DNA of 64,000 bases, from NCBI RefSeq assembly GCF_019351405.1, contig NZ_JAHWZX010000011.1, forward strand, positions 57,759-121,758. The letters are read 5' to 3'. The stretch's first letter is position 1; each line of letters begins with the position of its first letter. Origin of the DNA: Stakelama flava. Its GTDB lineage: Bacteria; Pseudomonadota; Alphaproteobacteria; Sphingomonadales; Sphingomonadaceae. The notes beneath the pieces are model-generated. The model was not told where the DNA came from, made no database searches, and saw only the letters and a list, made by a program, of their open reading frames with translations. The translations under genes and the position numbers were made by a program. Of the stretch, positions 9,154-17,413 are shown one piece after another.

Positions 9154-11190
9154 TCAATAGGGCGCGTCGACATCGCCCTTGGCGACATAGACGCTTTTGA
9201 TCTGGGTATAATATTCGATCGCGGCGAGGCCGTTCTCGCGGCCGATCCCCGATTGTTTGTACCCGCCGAACGGCATTTCGATCGGCGTCACGTTATAGTC
9301 GTTGATCCAGCAGCTTCCCGCCTGAAGCTGCGCCACGACGCGGTGCGCACGGTTCAGGTCGTTGGTGAACACCCCGGCCGCAAGCCCGTAATCGGTGTCG
9401 TTCGCGCGCGCGACCGCCTCTTCCTCGCTGTCGAAGGGGAGGACAAGCATGACCGGCCCGAATACTTCGTCGCGAACGATGGCGGCATCGTCATTTTCCG
9501 CCTGGAAGATGGTCGGTTCGACATAGAATCCGCGATCATAATCGCCACCGGTCAGCCGGTCACCGCCATGGATCAGCTTCACGCCCTCACGCCGGGCGCG
9601 GCCGATATGGCCCATCACCATGTCGAGCTGGGCGTCGCTGACCAGCGGGCCGATATTGGTTTCGGGATCGAAGGGATCGCCGATGCGCAGCTTTGCGGTG
9701 CGCGCGACAAGCCGGTCGACAAACGCCTTCAGCACGCCGCGCTGAACGAAGACGCGGGTTCCGTTCGAACAAATCTGACCGGTCGAATAGAAATTACCCA
9801 TCATCGCGCCGCTGACCGCATTGTCGAGATCGGCATCGTCGAACACGATCATCGGCGATTTTCCGCCCAGTTCCAGCGTGACAGGCTTTAGGCCGCGTGC
9901 CGCGCGCTCCATCACCAGCTTGCCGGTTTCGACCGAGCCGGTAAGCGACGCCTTGGCAATACCGGGATGGCCGATCAGCGCCTGTCCGGTCTCGCCATAG
10001 CCCTGCGCCACCTGAAATACGCCGTCGGGAAGGCCCGCCTCGGCAAAGATGTGACCCAGTTCGATCGCCGTCATCGGCGTCTGTTCGGCAGGCTTGAAGA
10101 TGATCGCATTGCCGCAGGCAAGCGCAGGCGCGGATTTCCAGCAGGCGATCTGCATCGGATAGTTCCATGCGCCTAGCCCCGCCACCACGCCAAGCGGTTC
10201 GCGCCGCGTATAGCCGAACGCACTGGGGCCAAGGTCAAGATAACGCCCGGTAATCGTCGCCGCCATGCCGCCATAATATTCCAGGCAGTCCGCGCCCGAC
10301 ACGATGTCCACCGCAGCCGTTTCCTGAATGGGCTTGCCGGTGTTGCGCGTTTCGATGCGGGCGAGTTCGTCATTGCGATCACGCAGCAGGTCGCTGGTCC
10401 GGCGAAGCACCCGGCCGCGTTCGGTTGCGCTCATCGCCGCCCAAATCTTCTGTCCGGTTTTCGCGCGGGCAACCATCGCGTCGATATCGGCGGGCGTGGT
10501 AACCGGGATGTCGGCGATCCGTTCGCCGGTGGCCGGATTGACCGGGCGAACGCGGGTGCGCGGCGCGGCACGTTCGGGACGGGCAGGGGTGTGCAGCAGG
10601 TAATCGTCGACGAATAGCGTCAACATCTCACGCGCACTTTCAGGGTCGGTTTCCTGCCAGCGCGACAGCGCGCCGCGCAGCCATATGCCATCGATCATCG
10701 CCGCGATCATGGGGGCAAGCCGGGTCGCTTCCTGCGTGGTGTCCAGTTCGCGGAGCGCGTGGCTGAGATTGGAGATCATGCGCCGCTGATAGACGCGCTG
10801 GATACGCCCCAATGTGGGAATCTGAAGCGCTTGCCCCCAAAAGGCGAGCCATACCGTGCTGGTGCGCGGATCAAGCTCCTTCGCCGATAGATTGGCATCG
10901 ATAATCGCCTGCACCCGTTCGCGGGGACCTTCGGCTGCGCGGAGCCGCATCCGGACGCTTTCGCTCAGTTCGAACACCAGCGCGCGGAAGGCAGCTTCCA
11001 AAAGACCATTTTTGTCTTTGAAATAATGTGCGACAAGTCCCGCCGAGACGCCGGCACGCCCGGCGATTTCGGCAAGCGTGGTGCCGGAGAAGCCGACTTC
11101 CGCAAGGCTGTCGATCGTCATCTCGATAAGCTGCCGCGCCCGGCCGTCATGCCGATGGCTGGAACGCGGAGCGCCGGAATGGGTCGCCAT
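9154..11190 (-). CDS. betI-betB: Fused choline-responsive repressor BetI and betaine-aldehyde dehydrogenase BetB
   Basis: 678 residues, continuous with no stop or frameshift. Residues 1 to about 197 are a complete TetR-type BetI: HTH FSGTTLAEIAGRAGVSAGLV, HYFKDKNGLLEA, WLAFWGQALQIP and IAAMIDGIWLRGAL. From about residue 217 (VNPATGERIA) the protein is BetB: AVDIVSGADCLEYYGG, NYPMQIACWKSAPALACGN, catalytic Glu440 in TLELGGKSP and catalytic Cys474 in GQICSNGT. The first 20-25 residues of normal BetB are replaced by a Pro/Arg-rich linker (PARPERAAPRTRVRP). AGGAG precedes the ATG at 11190 and I see no ribosome site inside the linker for a separate BetB. BetB makes glycine betaine from betaine aldehyde. 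The BetI-type dyad at 11201-11216 overlaps the ribosome site, suggesting autorepression. Confidence 0.92.
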   Translation of the reverse strand: MATHSGAPRSSHRHDGRARQLIEMTIDSLAEVGFSGTTLAEIAGRAGVSAGLVAHYFKDKNGLLEAAFRALVFELSESVRMRLRAAEGPRERVQAIIDANLSAKELDPRTSTVWLAFWGQALQIPTLGRIQRVYQRRMISNLSHALRELDTTQEATRLAPMIAAMIDGIWLRGALSRWQETDPESAREMLTLFVDDYLLHTPARPERAAPRTRVRPVNPATGERIADIPVTTPADIDAMVARAKTGQKIWAAMSATERGRVLRRTSDLLRDRNDELARIETRNTGKPIQETAAVDIVSGADCLEYYGGMAATITGRYLDLGPSAFGYTRREPLGVVAGLGAWNYPMQIACWKSAPALACGNAIIFKPAEQTPMTAIELGHIFAEAGLPDGVFQVAQGYGETGQALIGHPGIAKASLTGSVETGKLVMERAARGLKPVTLELGGKSPMIVFDDADLDNAVSGAMMGNFYSTGQICSNGTRVFVQRGVLKAFVDRLVARTAKLRIGDPFDPETNIGPLVSDAQLDMVMGHIGRARREGVKLIHGGDRLTGGDYDRGFYVEPTIFQAENDDAAIVRDEVFGPVMLVLPFDSEEEAVARANDTDYGLAAGVFTNDLNRAHRVVAQLQAGSCWINDYNVTPIEMPFGGYKQSGIGRENGLAAIEYYTQIKSVYVAKGDVDAPY

Positions 11191-11200
11191 CGCAAGGCTC

Positions 11201-11216
11201 CTGAATGGCTGTTCAA
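11201..11216. promoter_or_regulatory. Putative BetI operator of the betI-betB-betA operon
   Basis: CTGAATGGCTGTTCAA matches TTGAAY-N4-RTTCAA with one mismatch. It lies 11-26 bases before the fusion start and touches its Shine-Dalgarno (reverse complement of 11198-11203). Confidence 0.6.
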
Positions 11217-11298
11217 TACGTGCAGCGACCGCTAAACCTTTGTGCTATGGATAGGCAAGTGGAAAAACACCGCCTATAGAGTAAGGCTAGAGATATCT

Positions 11299-11314
11299 TT
11301 GAATATGCGTTCAA
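11299..11314. promoter_or_regulatory. Putative BetI operator of the choline ABC importer
   Basis: TTGAATATGCGTTCAA is an exact match to TTGAAY-N4-RTTCAA. It lies 33 bases before the importer start and about 83 bases from the divergent betI-betB dyad, so one divergent control region serves both transcripts. Confidence 0.65.
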
Positions 11315-11346
11315 TAAGCTTTAGCGTTTCCGGGGGAAGATACATC

Positions 11347-13137
11347 ATGCGTCGTTTCATGGCCATTTTCATGCTGGCCCTGTTCGCCCTCGTTGCGGTG
11401 AATCCCGCTTATGCGAAAGCCGAGGCAAAGGCGTGCCGGACGGTGCGACTGGCCGATGTCGGCTGGACCGATGTGACCGCGACAACGGGCATGCTGGCAA
11501 GAATATTGAGTGGGCTGGGCTATCATCCCAAAGTGTCGGTACTTTCCGTGCCGGTGACGCTGAACGGACTGCATCGCGGCGATGTCGACGTGTTTCTGGG
11601 CAACTGGATGCCGATGCAAACGTCGGATATCGCGCCTTATATCAAGGATGGTTCGATCGTTCGCGTTCGCGCGAATCTGATCGATGCGCGCTATACGCTC
11701 GCGGTTCCGGAATATCTTTACAAACAGGGGCTTACCGATTTTTCTTCCATCGCGGATTTCGGTGACGAACTGCAGCACAGGATTTACGGGATCGAGGCAG
11801 GCAATGACGGCAACCGGCTGGTTCTCGACATGATCGCACACGACAAGTTCGGGCTGGGCGATTTCGATCTGGTCGAAAGCAGCGAACAGGGAATGCTGGC
11901 GCAGGTCGAGCGCGCGGTGCGGCAGAAAAAGCCGATCGTTTTTCTTGGCTGGCAGCCACATCCGATGAACGACCGGTTCGACATGCGCTATCTTTCGGGT
12001 GGCGACGATGTGTTCGGCCCGAATTTCGGGGGAGCGAAAGTCTATACCACCGTGCGTCAGGGGTTTCTCGACCAATGCCCGAATGTCGGGCGATTGCTGA
12101 AAAACCTGTCGTTCAATGTCGAGGACGAAAATGTTCTGATGGCCGGGGTGACCAAGACCGGCAATGCGCAGGGGACCGCGCAGCGCTGGCTCGCCGCGCA
12201 CCCTAAGCGGTTGCAGCAATGGTTGCAGGGCGTCACCACGATCGACGGAAAACCCGCCGGTCCGGCGATGATGAAGGGCCTGACGCCCGAACCGACCGGA
12301 AATTTCATCACCCGCAACAAGATCCCGGTGGGTGACTGGATCGCCGACGCGGTCGAATGGACGAAATCGCACAGCGCGCTGCTCGATCTGATATCGACCG
12401 GGGTCAGTGCCAGCGTAAAGGCGCTGACCGGCGCGTTATCGGCGATACCGCCGCTGCTCTTCGTCCTGCTGGCGACGGTGCTGACATGGGCGTTGCGCCG
12501 GTCGATCCCGATTACGGTGTTCGTGCCGCTGGCCCTGCTGTTCATCATCAACCAGGGATATTGGGCGGCGACGATCCAGACATTGGCGCTGGTGGTTTTT
12601 GCCGCTGCCATCTCTACCGCGGTCGGCGTGCCAATCGGCATCTGGGCGGGGCATCGCCCGCGCGCCTATGAAGGGCTTCGTTCGGTACTCGATCTGATGC
12701 AGACGCTGCCGACGTTCGTGTATCTGATCCCGACGCTGGTGGTATTCGGGCTTGGCGTTGTTCCGGGCCTGATCTCCACGATCATCTTTGCCTTGCCCGC
12801 GCCCATTCGCCTGACCCAGCTTGGCATCATGTCAGTGCCCAAACCACTGCTCGAAGCGGGAAAATCGTTCGGCGCGACCAAGTGGCAATTGCTCTTGCGC
12901 GTCGAACTGCCCGCTGCGGCCGGTTCGATCCTTGCCGGCATTACCCAGTGCATCATGCTCAGCCTGTCGATGGTGGTCATCGCCGCGCTGGTCGGGGCGG
13001 GCGGACTGGGGGTGCCAGTCGTGCGTGCGCTCAATACGGTTCAGGTCGGTATGGGCTTCGAAGCGGGCTTCGCCATCGTGCTGCTTGCCATCATCCTCGA
13101 CCGCGTAACCCGTCGCGAAACGAAAGGAGACAATTAA
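11347..13137 (+). CDS. choXW: Choline ABC importer: substrate-binding protein fused to permease
   Basis: 596 residues from the ATG at 11347, which follows GGGGGA (11332-11337) and begins a clean signal peptide (MRRFMAIFMLALFALVAVNP...AYA). Residues 25-310 are a ChoX/ProX-type (OpuAC) binding domain. The aromatic box of ChoX seems conserved: Trp40 and Asp42 in VGWTDV, Trp87 in GNWMP, Trp202 in LGWQPHP. The Trp-x-Asp pair is the feature of ChoX that favours choline. Residues about 350-590 are a multi-span ProW/ChoW permease with the cytoplasmic loop EAGKSFGATKWQLLLRVELPAA. The stop overlaps the next start by one base (TAATG). Binding protein and permease fused in one chain occur in some betaine/choline systems, but the order here (binding domain first) is worth noting. 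Confidence 0.88.
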   Translation: MRRFMAIFMLALFALVAVNPAYAKAEAKACRTVRLADVGWTDVTATTGMLARILSGLGYHPKVSVLSVPVTLNGLHRGDVDVFLGNWMPMQTSDIAPYIKDGSIVRVRANLIDARYTLAVPEYLYKQGLTDFSSIADFGDELQHRIYGIEAGNDGNRLVLDMIAHDKFGLGDFDLVESSEQGMLAQVERAVRQKKPIVFLGWQPHPMNDRFDMRYLSGGDDVFGPNFGGAKVYTTVRQGFLDQCPNVGRLLKNLSFNVEDENVLMAGVTKTGNAQGTAQRWLAAHPKRLQQWLQGVTTIDGKPAGPAMMKGLTPEPTGNFITRNKIPVGDWIADAVEWTKSHSALLDLISTGVSASVKALTGALSAIPPLLFVLLATVLTWALRRSIPITVFVPLALLFIINQGYWAATIQTLALVVFAAAISTAVGVPIGIWAGHRPRAYEGLRSVLDLMQTLPTFVYLIPTLVVFGLGVVPGLISTIIFALPAPIRLTQLGIMSVPKPLLEAGKSFGATKWQLLLRVELPAAAGSILAGITQCIMLSLSMVVIAALVGAGGLGVPVVRALNTVQVGMGFEAGFAIVLLAIILDRVTRRETKGDN

Positions 13138-14333
13138 TGTCCACCGCACTGGAATTTCGCGACGTCACCATTCTTTTCGCGCAAGGGGCGGGGCGCAAGC
13201 GCGATGCGGCGATCGCACGGGCGATGGAAATGATCGCAGCCGGGGAAGAACGTCCCGGTATCGCGGAGGAAACCGGCGTCGTCCTCGGCGTCGCGCATGC
13301 CGACCTGGCGGTCGAACGCGGGCGCATTTCGGTTCTGATGGGGCTTTCCGGTTCGGGAAAATCGACCCTGTTGCGTGCGGCGAACGGGCTGAACTCCGTC
13401 ACCAGCGGGCAGGTGCTGGTGCATGGGGAGGCGGGCGCGCAGGACATTGCCTCGTGCGACGCCGCCACCTTGCGCGACATCCGCCGCCACCGCGTGGCGA
13501 TGGTATTTCAGCAATTCGGCCTGCTTCCCTGGCGAACGGTTCGCGAAAATGTCGCGTTCGGTCTGGAACTGCGCGGAGAGGGCAAGGCGGAAATGCGCGA
13601 GCGGGTCGACCAACAGCTTGAAATGGTGGGACTGCACGATTGGGCGGACAGCTATGCCAGCGAATTGTCGGGCGGGATGCAGCAGCGCGTCGGGCTCGCG
13701 CGCGCCTTTGCGACCGATGCCGACATATTGTTGATGGACGAACCCTTTTCCGCGCTCGATCCGCTGATCCGCGCCAAATTGCAGGACGACCTGCTGGAGC
13801 TTCAGCAATCGGTGCACAAGACGATCATCTTCGTCAGCCACGACCTAGACGAAGCGTTTAAGCTGGGCGACCAACTCACCCTGCTCGAAGGGGGGCGGGT
13901 GGTGCAGACCGGCACGCCCAAGGACATCATGATGCGCCCGGCGACCGACTATGTCGCCAGCTTCCTTGAACATATGAACCCGCTGAACGTAGTCACCGGC
14001 GGCGCGGTCATGCGCCCGCTATCCTCGCTCCCGCGTGAGGGCGATGCGCTGCTGCTCGATGACGGCGGGCGTTATCGGCTGGAAGGCGAGCAGGTGACGC
14101 TGGAGGGCGAGGTTCTGCCCACCACACGCATCGATCGGCCGGATGAGAGCGACGTCCACCCGACAGGCGTCGTCATCTGCCCATGGGGCGCGCCGGTGCG
14201 TGCGCTGATGCGCTATTACGCCGAAACCGGTCATCCGGTGCTGCTGACCAAGGATCGCAAGCTGTTTGGTGTGTGCGATGGTCAGGACATTCTTCGCGGC
14301 CTCAACGAAACCAGCGGCGACCGGGCGGCGTAA
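13137..14333 (+). CDS. choV: Choline/betaine ABC importer ATPase
   Basis: 398 residues. The ATG at 13137 follows AAAGGAGA and overlaps the stop of the fused binding-protein/permease gene. ABC motifs are complete: Walker A MGLSGSGKST (about residues 68-77), Q-loop VFQQFGLLPW, signature ELSGGMQQR, Walker B DILLMDEPFSALD and switch FVSHDLDEAF. The N-terminal extension (about 45 residues before the core) and a C-terminal CBS-like regulatory part (about residues 280-398) are typical of ProV/ChoV/OpuAA. With the upstream gene it forms a two-gene importer that brings choline freed by the phospholipase and phosphatase to BetA/BetB. Confidence 0.9.
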   Translation: MSTALEFRDVTILFAQGAGRKRDAAIARAMEMIAAGEERPGIAEETGVVLGVAHADLAVERGRISVLMGLSGSGKSTLLRAANGLNSVTSGQVLVHGEAGAQDIASCDAATLRDIRRHRVAMVFQQFGLLPWRTVRENVAFGLELRGEGKAEMRERVDQQLEMVGLHDWADSYASELSGGMQQRVGLARAFATDADILLMDEPFSALDPLIRAKLQDDLLELQQSVHKTIIFVSHDLDEAFKLGDQLTLLEGGRVVQTGTPKDIMMRPATDYVASFLEHMNPLNVVTGGAVMRPLSSLPREGDALLLDDGGRYRLEGEQVTLEGEVLPTTRIDRPDESDVHPTGVVICPWGAPVRALMRYYAETGHPVLLTKDRKLFGVCDGQDILRGLNETSGDRAA

Positions 14334-14381
14334 CCCTCCGGCGCGTAAACGGCGCGGCGGCTTTCCTATGTGGCGCACAAA

Positions 14382-14412
14382 AAAGGGCGGCCTCGGGTAG
14401 AGGCCGCCCTTT
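14382..14412. terminator. Bidirectional terminator between choV and the TonB receptor
   Basis: A GC-rich stem, AAAGGGCGGCCTC pairing with GAGGCCGCCCTTT around a GGGTA loop, sits between two convergent stops (14333 and 14437). It is flanked by an A tract on one side and TTTCCC on the other, so it can work on both strands. Confidence 0.85.
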
Positions 14413-14436
14413 CCCGTTCGCGGGGAAGCGAAACGA

Positions 14437-16782
14437 TCAGAAGGATTTTTTCAGCGTCACGAACCACTGGCGCGGCGGACCGACGAGGAAATACTGGTAG
14501 TCGCCTTCCGAATAGCTCGTCAGGTTGCCGCCGGTTTCCCCGATCGTCGCGACATATTCCTTGTCGGTGACGTTGGTTACGTTGAGCTGCAGTTCGGTGC
14601 CGTCCAGCAGCCCCGGCTGATTGAAGCGATAGCCGAGCGAGACATCGACCAGTCCGCGTCCGTCAAACGCCAGATCGTTTTCATAAGTGGCGTAGCGCTT
14701 GCTCTGATAGTTAAAGTGCACGCGGCCGAAATAGGTGCCGTTGTCATAGGCGATTTCGGCATTGGCGAGATGGCGCGGCTGGTTGACCACCGCCTTGCCC
14801 GCCGTGGCGACCGCGACTTCTCCCGCGCCGTTCAGCACATCGTCGTCATATTCGGCATGGGTGTACGAATAGGACGCATAGAGCGACAGGAAACGCACCG
14901 GACGATAGGTGCCCGTCGCCTCGACACCATTGGTGGTGACCGAACCCACGTTCGACAGGACTGCGGGGCAGCTCTGGATTGCCGTGCACGGCGATACCGC
15001 GAAGAGGCGATTGTCGAATTTGACGTGATAGACGGCTAACGAACCGTCGAATTTGGGAAGATGCGCGCGAACGCCGCCTTCGGCTGTCCACGACGTTTCA
15101 GGTTTCAGGCCGCTCGCCTTCAACTGCGCGAACTGGGTGGGCGAGGTGATGAACGGCGTGGTGGTGAAGGCGCGCATGTTTTCGGCATAGCTGGCGAAAA
15201 ATTCCAGCGCGTCGGTCGGCCGGTAGTTCACGCCGACCTGCGGCAGGAACATGTCCTTCGCTTCCAGCGAACCGCTGGTGCCCCAGGTGGCAAGGTCGGG
15301 CGTGTGAGCGGGGTCGTAGCTCTGATCGATATCGACTTCGCTGCCCTTCCAGCCGGCGGTGACCTTCAGCTGGTTGGTGACGTCCCACGTATCCTGGACA
15401 TAATATTGGTACGTGTTGATGTCGAAATTATAGTCGTAATCATAGGCGAAGGGGTTTTTCGGCCATTCGCGCGCACTTATGCTCGAATGGTCGGTATCTT
15501 CCAGACCGAAATAATCGCGCGCCTGTTCATAGTCGTTATGTTCGTACCAGCCGCCGACCTCGACGGTGTTGCCGGCGAACAGGTCATAGGCGAGGCTTCC
15601 GGTGATACCCGACCGCTTGATCCAGTATTCGGTGCCGCGCACCGACAGGTTCGCGCCGCCCGGCGTGGGCGTGTAGAACGTCCACCACGTCCCGATCCCG
15701 CGATTATGGTGGTAATAGGGGGTCAGCTTGATCGTCAGCTTGTCGTCGATGGTATATTCGAAATTCGCACCCATCAGCACGTCACTGCGCAGGCCATAGC
15801 CATCATAATAGGCGTCGTCGCCGGTCAGCGTGCCATAGCCGTCATAATCGTCGACATAGACGCCGTTCTCCTGATAATTATCGGCGATCGCGCTGGCCGT
15901 ATCCCAGTCATAGCGCAGATAGTCCCAGTCATATCCTTTGCGTTCGAGCAGATTGGGCCACATGTCGACATAATCGTCATCGGCGAGGTAGGAATAATTC
16001 ACGAAAAACGCGAACGAGCCCTCCGTGCCGATCGGCGCCTGGATCTTCGTATTGACCTGATATTGATGCTGCGCGCCCTTGCCCTTCCATTTCGGCGTAT
16101 CGCTGAACGCGCCGCTGACATAGGCTTTCAGCCCGCCGCCCAGATCGCCGGTATCGATCCGGCCAAAGACGCGGAAGGCATCGTTGCTGCCATAGGTGGC
16201 CGACATGTCGCCGCCCAGCGTGTCGCTGGGTTCGCGGCTGTAAAACTGAATCGCGCCGCCCAGATTGGACGTGGAGGCAGTGGAAAGCGCGCCTGCGCCC
16301 TGCGACAGTTCGGTGCGCGCGATATTGTCCGAAATGATCGCGCGGCTGATGTGCAGGCCGTTGAAATTGGCATAGCTCATATCGCCGAGCGGTACGCCGT
16401 CGAGCGTGAAACCAAGCTGGTTCTGGGTGAAACCGCGGACGGAAATGCGCGTCGACCATTCGTTCGACCCGAACGGCGTCGCCGACTGAAAATTCACGCT
16501 GGGCAGCTTGTCGAGCACCTTCAGCGGGCTGGTTCCCGGAGGTGCGACCGCGATATCTTCCTGAGTAAGGCCCTGCACCTGCCGCGTCTGGCCCTGACCG
16601 ATGACCACGATGTCCTGAACCTGCGGATCGGCCTTCGCCTTTGCGGCGCCTTGTGCGGTGGCGGCATTCGCGGCGGCGGTATCGTCGGCCGGCGTGCCGT
16701 CCACCGTGCCAGCATGGGCTGGCATCGCGCTGGCGCACGCTATCGTCATGATACTCGAACTAATCAACATTCTGGTTCGCAT
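14437..16782 (-). CDS. TonB-dependent outer-membrane receptor (choline-regulon associated)
   Basis: About 781 residues from the ATG at 16782, which is preceded by AAAGGGG and starts the signal peptide MRTRMLISSSIMTIACASAMPAHAG; the longer frame adds an implausible leader. The plug begins DIVVIGQGQTRQVQGLTQEDI and contains the STRISVRGFTQNQLGFTLDGVPLGD box, followed by a 22-strand-type barrel ending in a C-terminal aromatic (QWFVTLKKSF). The ligand cannot be read. A BetI-type dyad 186 bases upstream (16968) and the choline genes next door suggest a choline- or betaine-bearing ligand or a choline ester. It ends at the shared terminator with choV. Confidence 0.88.
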   Translation of the reverse strand: MRTRMLISSSIMTIACASAMPAHAGTVDGTPADDTAAANAATAQGAAKAKADPQVQDIVVIGQGQTRQVQGLTQEDIAVAPPGTSPLKVLDKLPSVNFQSATPFGSNEWSTRISVRGFTQNQLGFTLDGVPLGDMSYANFNGLHISRAIISDNIARTELSQGAGALSTASTSNLGGAIQFYSREPSDTLGGDMSATYGSNDAFRVFGRIDTGDLGGGLKAYVSGAFSDTPKWKGKGAQHQYQVNTKIQAPIGTEGSFAFFVNYSYLADDDYVDMWPNLLERKGYDWDYLRYDWDTASAIADNYQENGVYVDDYDGYGTLTGDDAYYDGYGLRSDVLMGANFEYTIDDKLTIKLTPYYHHNRGIGTWWTFYTPTPGGANLSVRGTEYWIKRSGITGSLAYDLFAGNTVEVGGWYEHNDYEQARDYFGLEDTDHSSISAREWPKNPFAYDYDYNFDINTYQYYVQDTWDVTNQLKVTAGWKGSEVDIDQSYDPAHTPDLATWGTSGSLEAKDMFLPQVGVNYRPTDALEFFASYAENMRAFTTTPFITSPTQFAQLKASGLKPETSWTAEGGVRAHLPKFDGSLAVYHVKFDNRLFAVSPCTAIQSCPAVLSNVGSVTTNGVEATGTYRPVRFLSLYASYSYTHAEYDDDVLNGAGEVAVATAGKAVVNQPRHLANAEIAYDNGTYFGRVHFNYQSKRYATYENDLAFDGRGLVDVSLGYRFNQPGLLDGTELQLNVTNVTDKEYVATIGETGGNLTSYSEGDYQYFLVGPPRQWFVTLKKSF

Positions 16783-16967
16783 CGTAAAACCCCTTTTTAA
16801 AAACCGACGATCCGCAAAGCGCGGCGCGCTGATAGGTCGCGTGTCGTTTTGTCGACGGCGAAACATGCCCGCTTCAAACCGGTCGATGGTGCGCATGTCC
16901 GGGCCGCGGCGGCCAGCGGCGGACCAACCGGTCCCTGCGTCCCTCCCTGCATAGCCGACTCCGCCTA

Positions 16968-16983
16968 TTGATCAACCATTCAA
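16968..16983. promoter_or_regulatory. Putative BetI operator, receptor side
   Basis: TTGATCAACCATTCAA matches TTGAAY-N4-RTTCAA with one mismatch (position 5). It lies 186 bases upstream of the TonB receptor start. Confidence 0.45.
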
Positions 16984-17143
16984 TTCGGTTTGCTCATTTG
17001 CCTGAGCAATGTGTCAATCTTGCTACAGTCGGATTTCATCCCAATTTTTCGTGATTTCAAGAACTCGTCTTTCAACCGAAAGCGCCATTCATCGGCGTGA
17101 CCCACAGAAATGAGGCAGAGAAACGCTGGCTGATTTGGGATTA

Positions 17144-17159
17144 TTGAAGTGCTGTTCAA
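17144..17159. promoter_or_regulatory. Putative BetI operator, dctA side
   Basis: TTGAAGTGCTGTTCAA, flanked by A and T so that the arms read ATTGAA/TTCAAT, matches the dyad with one mismatch. It lies between the receptor and dctA. Confidence 0.5.
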
Positions 17160-17233
17160 TTATCGGGATCGAGCAGTCGCTGGCGCTCCATCCGCTGGCC
17201 AAACTCGATATTTGGAACGATAGGCCTGGAACG

Positions 17234-17259
17234 TGCGGAATTCCGCATGACCATGCGGA
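17234..17259. promoter_or_regulatory. Overlapping TGCGGA palindromes upstream of dctA
   Basis: TGCGGAATTCCGCA (17234-17247) is a perfect 14-bp palindrome. It overlaps TCCGCATG-AC-CATGCGGA (17242-17259), a perfect 8-bp-arm dyad. The doubled enhancer-like arrangement about 155-180 bp before dctA suits an upstream activating site for an NtrC-class regulator such as the DctD encoded at 21300-22667. The assignment is inference. Confidence 0.5.
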
Positions 17260-17413
17260 GATCGTGTCACGAACTCCGCACAATATTCAGGCGAAATTTC
17301 GCATAATACATTGATTAAAAGCTATTTTGTTTAATTTTGCAGGGCGACGACGTTTCGATCGATCCTTCCTGCACCAACACGGACCTTCAAAGTGTCCGGA
17401 CGAGGGGAGAAGA

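Larger units (their letters stand above)
16783..17413. other. 631-bp divergent control region between the TonB receptor and dctA
   Basis: No credible gene. The region is less GC-rich than its surroundings and holds two BetI-type dyads (16968-16983, 17144-17159) and overlapping TGCGGA palindromes (17234-17259). A run of TCCGCA/TTCGCA half-sites extends to about 17304. The part nearest dctA is AT-rich (about 17300-17340). Confidence 0.7.

Noticed and set aside
10560..10620. A separate betB start inside the fusion linker
   Set aside because: The only nearby in-frame Met codon lies in the BetI C-terminal helix and no purine-rich ribosome site precedes it.
15061..16800. 579-codon open frame antisense to the TonB receptor
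   Set aside because: Opposite to a well-supported receptor; its low-complexity Ile/Val/Gly-rich translation is the mirror of GC3-biased coding, with no motif or ribosome site.
17182..17196. TGGCGCTCCATCCGC as an alternative -24/-12 element
   Set aside because: GG-N10-GC spacing is met but the flanking consensus is poor and it lies upstream of the putative enhancer.
17265..17280. TGTCACGAACTCCGCA as a sigma-54 -24/-12 promoter for dctA
   Set aside because: Spacing fits but the invariant GG of the -24 element is GT and TT of -12 is CC; too weak to call.
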